Assembly (NCBI RefSeq): GCF_963678635.1
Contig: NC_087064.1
Span: 32,154,369-32,218,368 of the forward strand
Length of the DNA: 64,000 bases
Source: Symsagittifera roscoffensis
Lineage: Eukaryota > Xenacoelomorpha > Acoela > Convolutidae
Reading direction: 5' to 3'
Below, one piece after another: positions 58,164-64,000 of the stretch; positions within the stretch are counted from its first letter, which is position 1; every line of letters begins with the position of its first letter. A program made the position numbers and the translations under genes. Below the pieces are notes generated by a model. That model was not told where the DNA came from, did no database searches, and saw only the letters and a program-made list of their open reading frames with translations.

Positions 58164-59502
58164 ACAACCACCATTTTTTTCAAAATTTTATCCCATCTAC
58201 AATCAACAACGGAAACACCTGAAACCACTATCAGGAAATATATATAATTTCTCAGTAAAACAAGTTCACCAGTATAATAAAAATCAAAATAAACAACAAC
58301 TTTTCATGTCAGACTTCGAATTTGAACCCATCCACAAATTTTTCAAAATTACAATCTCATCCATAAAATACTCGAAAAATACGAATTCCGACATTATTTC
58401 ATTACACGTGTATAACAATACACCGTATCAAATAACATTACCCTTAGGACTTTTAGGATATTGTGAAACAAATGCTACAATTTCACCTATAAATGAAGTA
58501 GCCTACCGCGTTAAAAATATACTCCAATTATTAGATATTTGCCAATCAACAGTTCTTGACGAAGAATTATCCATAAAAAATATATTAAAAAATGAAAAAA
58601 GAAACACAGATTGTTTCACAAAAACACCATATTTTAAACCGACATTCAATATAACAAATTACACAAAATAACAACAAAAATGTTTAACAATGTTTAATTT
58701 TGAACACTCACAAATCACACAAAAAGAATTTGATAAATTAGCAAAATAACTTTTAAAAGATTCAACAGTCTTTGCAACATCCAAATTTGACGTTGGAAAA
58801 ATTAGTTCATCACTACACCTCCCGTTAAAACCTGACGCAGTTTTCAAAAAACAAAGAGCAAGTAAAGTACCGATTCACTTACACGACAAGGTAAACAGAT
58901 TACTTGATATTTTAGAACAATACAAAATTATCTCACCAGTAAATAAAGAAGAACAACCAAAAGGTAACACCTTCATTAACCCTGTTATCATTTTAGCAAA
59001 AGGTGAATCACTTAAAATAGTTTTAGACGCTAGATACCTCAATTCACGAATTGACGAATCAAAATGCAATTGGCCTATTGAACCCATACAAATTATCTTA
59101 ACAAAGATAAATGGTAAATATTTCACAACCGCAGATACGAATAGTGCTTATAATAAAATGCCACTAGATGAAAAATCACGATGTTTAACACAATTTGTTA
59201 TTGTAAATCAACAATATGAATTTAATCGCTTATTCTATGGAATATCCATAGGATCAGCAGCTTTTTCAGCTTTTATGAGTAAAATTTTTAGACCACTAAT
59301 ACTCAAGAAAAATGAAATCACATACTTAGATGATGTTTTCATGCAATCACAAACTAAAGAAGAATTGTTTATAATTTTAGAACAATATCATAAAATACTT
59401 CAGAACAAAAATCTGAAAGCAGCCCCCGATAAATCACATTTCTTCTTAACACGCGTTAAAATTTTAGGACATAATATTGAACGAAACACTATCACTCCAT
59501 AA
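58164..59502 (+). pseudogene. pol: Reverse transcriptase of element B
   Basis: Frame open from about 58159 with stops at 58669 and near 58747, then continuous to TAA at 59500. Fingers: KVNRLLDILEQYKIISPVNK. First catalytic Asp in FTTADTNSAYNKMP (59134-59136). FNRLFYGISIGSAAFSAFM corresponds to the conserved FGL-P-FQ block. Catalytic YLDD at 59323-59334. C-terminal LGHNIERNTITP precedes the stop; element A has a sense codon (TTA) at that place. RT chemistry residues are present, but at least three stops interrupt the polyprotein. Confidence 0.82.
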
Positions 59503-60180
59503 AAATCACGCAATGATGCAATTCAAAAATTTCAACCACCTACAAATAGAAAAAAAATCCAAGAATTCCTTGGAATGTTGAATTTCTTAGGTGAATATAA
59601 TTACAAAAAGCAATTAAACTTAAGACCTTTCTATAACATCCTCAGACAACAAAATAAATTTGAATGGACAACTGAACATCAAACACGATTTGAAGAAATT
59701 AAAAAGCTTTTAACAGAACAAATTTCAAACACAATTCCAGATCCAAATCAACCATTCTATGCAATGTGCGATGCTTCAAATTTTGGTATCGGCGCAGCAT
59801 TGCTACAATCACATAGTGGAAAAATTAAAATGAATCTTATATCAGCAAATTCTCGCTTATTTACATAAGCTGAACTACTTCACGATTATTCACTCAAGCA
59901 GAGCTACGACTCTCAACTCTAATGAGAGAATAGACAGCTATGATTTATACGCTTACAGAATATGATTTTCTGATACTTGGATCATAACACCCAAAAGTTC
60001 TATTCACAGATCACAAACCAATTATATTTCTCTTTCACAAAAATCAAATCCAAATCATAGAGTTTATAGATTTCAACTAATTCTAATTAAATTTCCAAAC
60101 TTACATATATTTTGGACAGCAGGAAAAAACCTTGCGTTACCAGATACATTAAGTCGAAATACGCCACCTGAATTACTTAC
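59503..60180 (+). pseudogene. pol: RNase H of element B
   Basis: Continues the RT frame: IQEFLGMLNFLGEY, FEWTTEHQTRFEEIKKLLTE, then YAMCDASNFGIGAALLQS with the first RNase H Asp at 59770-59772. A short local duplication around FT(Q)AEL (59861-59900) shifts the frame. FTQAELRLSTLMRE, a TAG, then YTLTEYDFLILGS and VLFTDHKPIIFLF follow, and LALPDTLSRNTPPE closes the domain near 60130-60170. Confidence 0.75.
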
Positions 60181-61920
60181 ACGAAAAACTACAGTTGAAA
60201 TACCACAAAATATTAAATTCTATCTCGCAAAAGATGAAACATCACCCCGACTAGAATGCAAATATGCAGTAAAAACTGACATTGATCAATCACAAATAAG
60301 TAATCTACAACATTTTCCACTCTACTTAGATTGCCAAAATAATCACTACGAAGTTGATTTATTAAGTGAATATAATTACAAAAAGCATTTATCAGGACCA
60401 CAAACGAATGATTCAAAATACACAATAAATCAAGTTTTTGACCTCCATGACCCACTTGACACAATTGCCCTATCAAAACTAGAAATTGACAAAATTTTTC
60501 TCCCCCAAACAGAAAAAATTACACTTGAACTTTTAAAACAATATCAAAATCTCGACCAAATTAGACAACTAAAATCATGGCACAAAAACAAAACTAAGCC
60601 CGTAAAAGCAGATACCACAATTTTAGGAAATAAATTACTCCTCCAATATTTCCGACAATTGAATAACACAACAATTAATGAAAATACAGATCTTTTAGAA
60701 TATCAGTTAAATGATTCTAAAGTTCCCTGTCTTCCTTTAAGTATGATATTAATAGCTTTTAACATCTTCTATACACAAAATACAAAAGGACACTCCGGAT
60801 CAGAAAAAACATACTCGAAATTTACACAAGTTTTTTTTTTCCAAATGCACCAATTTGGATAAAAGTATTATGCAATGATTGTATAATATGTCAATTGAAC
60901 AAACCTTATCCAAATCAAAAACAAATAGCACAAAAACAAGATTTTAAAAGACAAAGTTTATATTTCAACCATCGCATTTCATTCGACACAAAAGGACCAA
61001 TTTCACTATCCTCTGAAGGAAATTTCTACATTATGGTCATTGTTGATGCATTCACACATTATGTAGCAATCAACCCAGTACTACATTGTAATGCTTACTA
61101 TGCTTACACAACACTTTACGAACATTGGATAGCTAAATTCGGATTACCCGAAATCCTAGTTACAGACTACGGTACAGAATTCAAAAATAATGAAATCATC
61201 ACACTATGCCACTTATATAACATCAAACATAAACCAGATACATCTCATGCACCTTGGACAAACGGTTTAGTCAAATGTATGAACCGTTCATTACAAGAAT
61301 ATCTCAGATGTATCATAAATGGAAATGATACACGATCCACAGAATGGTCAGCAGATGTAAAATTATTTCCCTTATTTAGCATATAATCCACAAATTACGA
61401 CAACTTTAGGAAAGTCACCATACGAAATGGTTTTTAATCAAAAGCCACGAAAACCAATTATGTTCACAGCAAATGCCCATAAAAAGGCACAAGGTTATTG
61501 CCAACCATATAAAGATTCAATTTGTTATAACCTACCTTTACACACACATGATGAAGATCATTTTCATCACCCACAAATCCTTAAATTAGCCTCCGGCACA
61601 CACACCGAATGGATTTTAAATAGAGATAAAAAACACAATAAAATTTACGAAAGAGTAACAAAGAAATTGTTACAAAGGCAAAACATTAACGACCAATTTA
61701 ATTCACGCTTTACACCAGCCACAGATTTAAAAATTAGAACATTTGTCTTAATAACCTAACTTTAATATGCAAAAAGGAACCTCTAAAAAATTAAAATCCC
61801 TTTGAAAAGGACCATACCAAATAATTGCCAAACCCACTGACGTAACGTATAAACTCACAGATTCGACTAAAAAAGAAATTGTTCAACAAAGTAACAATCT
61901 TTTGCCCTACTACCCATAAG
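60181..61920 (+). pseudogene. pol: Integrase of element B with Glu-to-Lys change in the active site
   Basis: A linker region is followed by the zinc-binding N-terminus: KGHSGSEKTYSKF, a T-run frameshift near 60835, then CNDCIICQLNKPYPNQ. Core: RISFDTKGPISL (Asp 60985-60987) and EILVTDYGTEFKNNE (Asp 61165-61167). Then APWTNGLVKCMNRSLQ, where the third catalytic residue is Lys (AAA at 61273-61275) instead of Glu; element A keeps GAA. After a frame change at about 61380 the core ends in FNQKPRKPIMF. GPYQIIAKPTDVTYKLTD near 61808-61860 matches a GPY/F-type C-terminal module. A basic tail follows to about 62270. Confidence 0.8.
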
Positions 61921-62269
61921 AATACGCACTACGGGAATTAACTCAATTATATTCTTTCACAAGTTTAAAAGTTATTCAAAATCATCCACATACAGAAAAA
62001 GAAATAGATGAACAAGACAACGTTCATCATGAAAATCAAAATCAAAACAAACCAAAGCTCAAAACAATCAAAAAGTGCCAGACCCAAAAATATCTCAAAA
62101 AGAAAGAAAAAACAGGAAAATGATAGAAAAAATTTTACCACAAGAACAAGTAGAAAAATCAGAACATAGAGAATTATCACGACCTAGAAATCCACCACGT
62201 AAAAATTACAAAACATTCATTCCACAATCTAAAATATTAAAGAAAGTTGAATTACAAAAACAACTTTGA

Positions 62270-63186
62270 TTTTAAAGATTGATAATTTTTGCACCACTGG
62301 ATCTTTTTGACCTTTCATTTTTCAAGATAACATGCTGACAAATACGCAACAATTCTAGTTCAGATTCAGCCATTATGATTCACTCAAATCCATCACCTTC
62401 TATATCTCCAACACCAACCTGATAGCCGATAGATGATAAACTCCAGGCATATCTATAACTAAAATTTTACAACCTCCAGGTCAAAAAAAAGACACTCGCT
62501 AAAATTTGACAACTGAAATAAATACCACCATAATATTACAACCCTCCCCTATCTAATAACGCAAAGATCAACAATATTTTCCCAACTCAGACCTCAAAAA
62601 CCTTCCAACCAAAAATGGCAAACTAGCCTAAAGTAAAAAAGGACTATAATCGTTTGGCCTAAAGTACAAATATTTCAAAAATACCCCAGATCACCCGACA
62701 AAATAAAATAAAGCAAAGAAGACCTCCCGAACACCATAAAATTAGCCCCCAACAATTTTTCACAAAACTCAACCCACTTGTCAAAAAAACCAATAATTAA
62801 TCCGACCACACTTGAATCTTGCCCCAAACAACAAAAATTATTCGACGAAGAAATCATTTCTTAAACGTTCTTCACTCAATCAGTCAATATCTTAAAAAAT
62901 ACAATCTGAAATCTTTTTATAATTTTTTTCATACTATTCAAACTTTTGTTCATACTTTTAATCGATACTTTTGAAGCTTTTATAATCATTTTAATAATTT
63001 TTTGCAATATTTTTTTAACTTTCTACTCCCTATTTGAAACATATCTCTAACTTCCACAAATCATTGACCACATTCACAGGTACGATAATTCAAAGTCTAT
63101 TTAAATGATACGAACAATTTTTAGTAGAACTATTTGTAATTTTAGAAACTATTTGTAATTTTCATCACATTTTTATCATCCTAATA
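62270..63186 (+). other. Spacer between pol and ORF3 in element B
   Basis: No coding seen. ATTGACCACATTCACAGGTACGA at 63063-63084 has a relative in element A near 46573-46594 (ATTGACCACCTAATCAGGTACGA). The conserved CAG/GTACGA resembles a splice site just before ORF3. Confidence 0.4.
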
Positions 63187-64000
63187 ATGAAAATGTGCAA
63201 ATGTGTAAAAAAGGCAATAGTCACATTCACCTTAGCAACAATCCTTTTATTTCTTTTCATCGAAGAATACTACAAAAACATAAATCTTCCCACTAGAAAA
63301 AATCAATCGGACACGTTTCAAAAATTGCTCACCAACAATCACAAAATCAGTCTTCACCGACACCATTAGAACCAGTTCAGCGACAGGCACCCCTAAGTGA
63401 ACCAACATATAATTTGTATCCCCCATTGCCACAAGACTTAAACAGAATAAGACACATTAGTCAAAATCAAAATACAGTTGAAATAAATAGACAGATTATA
63501 CATCCACGAAATTTTCAAACCCCTAGAGTTCATTTTGACATACCTCAGTCACCAACACCAACTACTTCAGAAAATTCAAGTAGTAAATTGCCAGAAACCC
63601 CCACACTCCTTTCACAACATAGCACCTCAAGTATACCCTCAGATTACTTAGGTTCAACACCAACATCTGAACAAATACGTGAAAATCCCTTTAACCCCCC
63701 AATCCCATCGCACGACTACCATTTTGGGCAACACACTCATATACACAAGGTGAACCAAACATAGTAAATGAACCGATAGATATTTCTACGGATACAACAC
63801 CATCATCACTACCAGAAACATTATCACTACCGTCAACACCATCATTTAAACAAATTTCACCGACGCTTTTCCCTTTAAGTTTTCCAAATAACCTCGACGC
63901 TAGAAATCGAGAACAATCATCATCAAATATTCCTTTACGACTACATTGGAACACACTCGTAGCACCTCCACCATTAATTGGACAACACCAAGATAGTAAC
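63187..64000 (+). CDS. ORF3 of element B (partial): membrane segment then Pro/Ser-rich protein
   Basis: Starts MKMCKCVKKAIVTFTLATIL followed by LFLFIEEYY, a likely signal anchor. The frame changes at about 63300 into a Ser/Pro/Thr/Asn-rich part (LSEPTYNLYPPLPQDLNR, SPTPTTSENSSSKLPETPT). A second one-base shift near 63712 leads to a frame open to the window end (LPFWATHSYTQGEPNIVNEP, LPETLSLPSTPS, NTLVAPPPLIGQ). Both shifts break the frame now. The protein family is not recognised. Element A shows the same order and a C-terminus about 2.7 kb downstream of the start. Confidence 0.5.

Larger units (their letters stand above)
52028..64000 (+). mobile_element. LTR retroelement B (Ty3/Gypsy-like), runs off the window
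   Basis: 5' LTR 52028-52437, primer-binding site from 52440 (TGGTGCGACC), leader, gag, protease, RT, RNase H, integrase with GPY/F-like end, spacer, ORF3 to the window end. It is closely related to element A but has far fewer stops. The 3' LTR is outside the window. Confidence 0.85.

Noticed and set aside
57699-59868. Reassigned stop codons (ciliate-type code) to explain in-frame TAA/TAG in pol
   Set aside because: Element A has ordinary sense codons at some of the same places (for example TTA for the TAA at 59500), and the stops replace different residues, so they are mutations.

Overview
The window is AT-rich eukaryotic DNA, most likely from an invertebrate animal. The signs are GT-AG introns in short genes, an AATAAA signal after one gene, Ty3/Gypsy-type LTR retroelements, a Maverick/Polinton-like DNA polymerase relic, and long stretches of degenerate satellite and tandem repeats. 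Nothing points to bacteria: there are no operons, CRISPR arrays or insertion sequences. I cannot name the species. Positions 12373-12572 are a 200-base assembly gap.

Layout. 1-5.5 kb: a GTCGA-rich satellite in two blocks, with a broken protein-primed family-B DNA polymerase on the minus strand between them. 5.5-9.8 kb: non-coding AT-rich DNA with a second CpG-bearing satellite at 8.0-8.8 kb. 9.8-11.4 kb: the best host gene, three in-phase exons with a poly(A) signal; I do not recognise its product. 11.4-20 kb: nested duplications, including 179-bp units and three almost identical 802-bp units. 20.7-22.0 kb: a 43-codon ORF directly beside a 1.13-kb non-autonomous DNA transposon with 43-bp perfect terminal inverted repeats. 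24.6-29.9 kb: a decayed, more GC-rich Gypsy element (C). 29.9-33.2 kb: possible host exons, a decayed ORF of unknown origin and the 3' end of an older LTR element. 33.5-34.7 kb: a two-exon gene for a secreted cysteine-containing protein. 34.75-50.9 kb: retroelement A, badly decayed, with both LTRs. 50.9-51.1 kb: a possible continuation of the secreted-protein gene. 52.0-64.0 kb: retroelement B, a better-preserved relative of A that runs off the window.

A and B share LTR, leader, gag, protease, reverse transcriptase, RNase H, integrase and then a third, env-position coding region (ORF3, about 2.7 kb in A). ORF3 begins with a predicted membrane segment followed by a Ser/Pro/Thr-rich stretch; I do not recognise it. 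A and B carry different inactivating lesions, so neither looks autonomous. The points most worth a second look are ORF3, an LTR hairpin whose two arms change together between copies, paired leader hairpins, the likely splitting of a host gene by A, and an in-frame gag triplication in C. Apart from the retroelement enzymes, the polymerase relic and the three-exon gene, most coding calls here are tentative.
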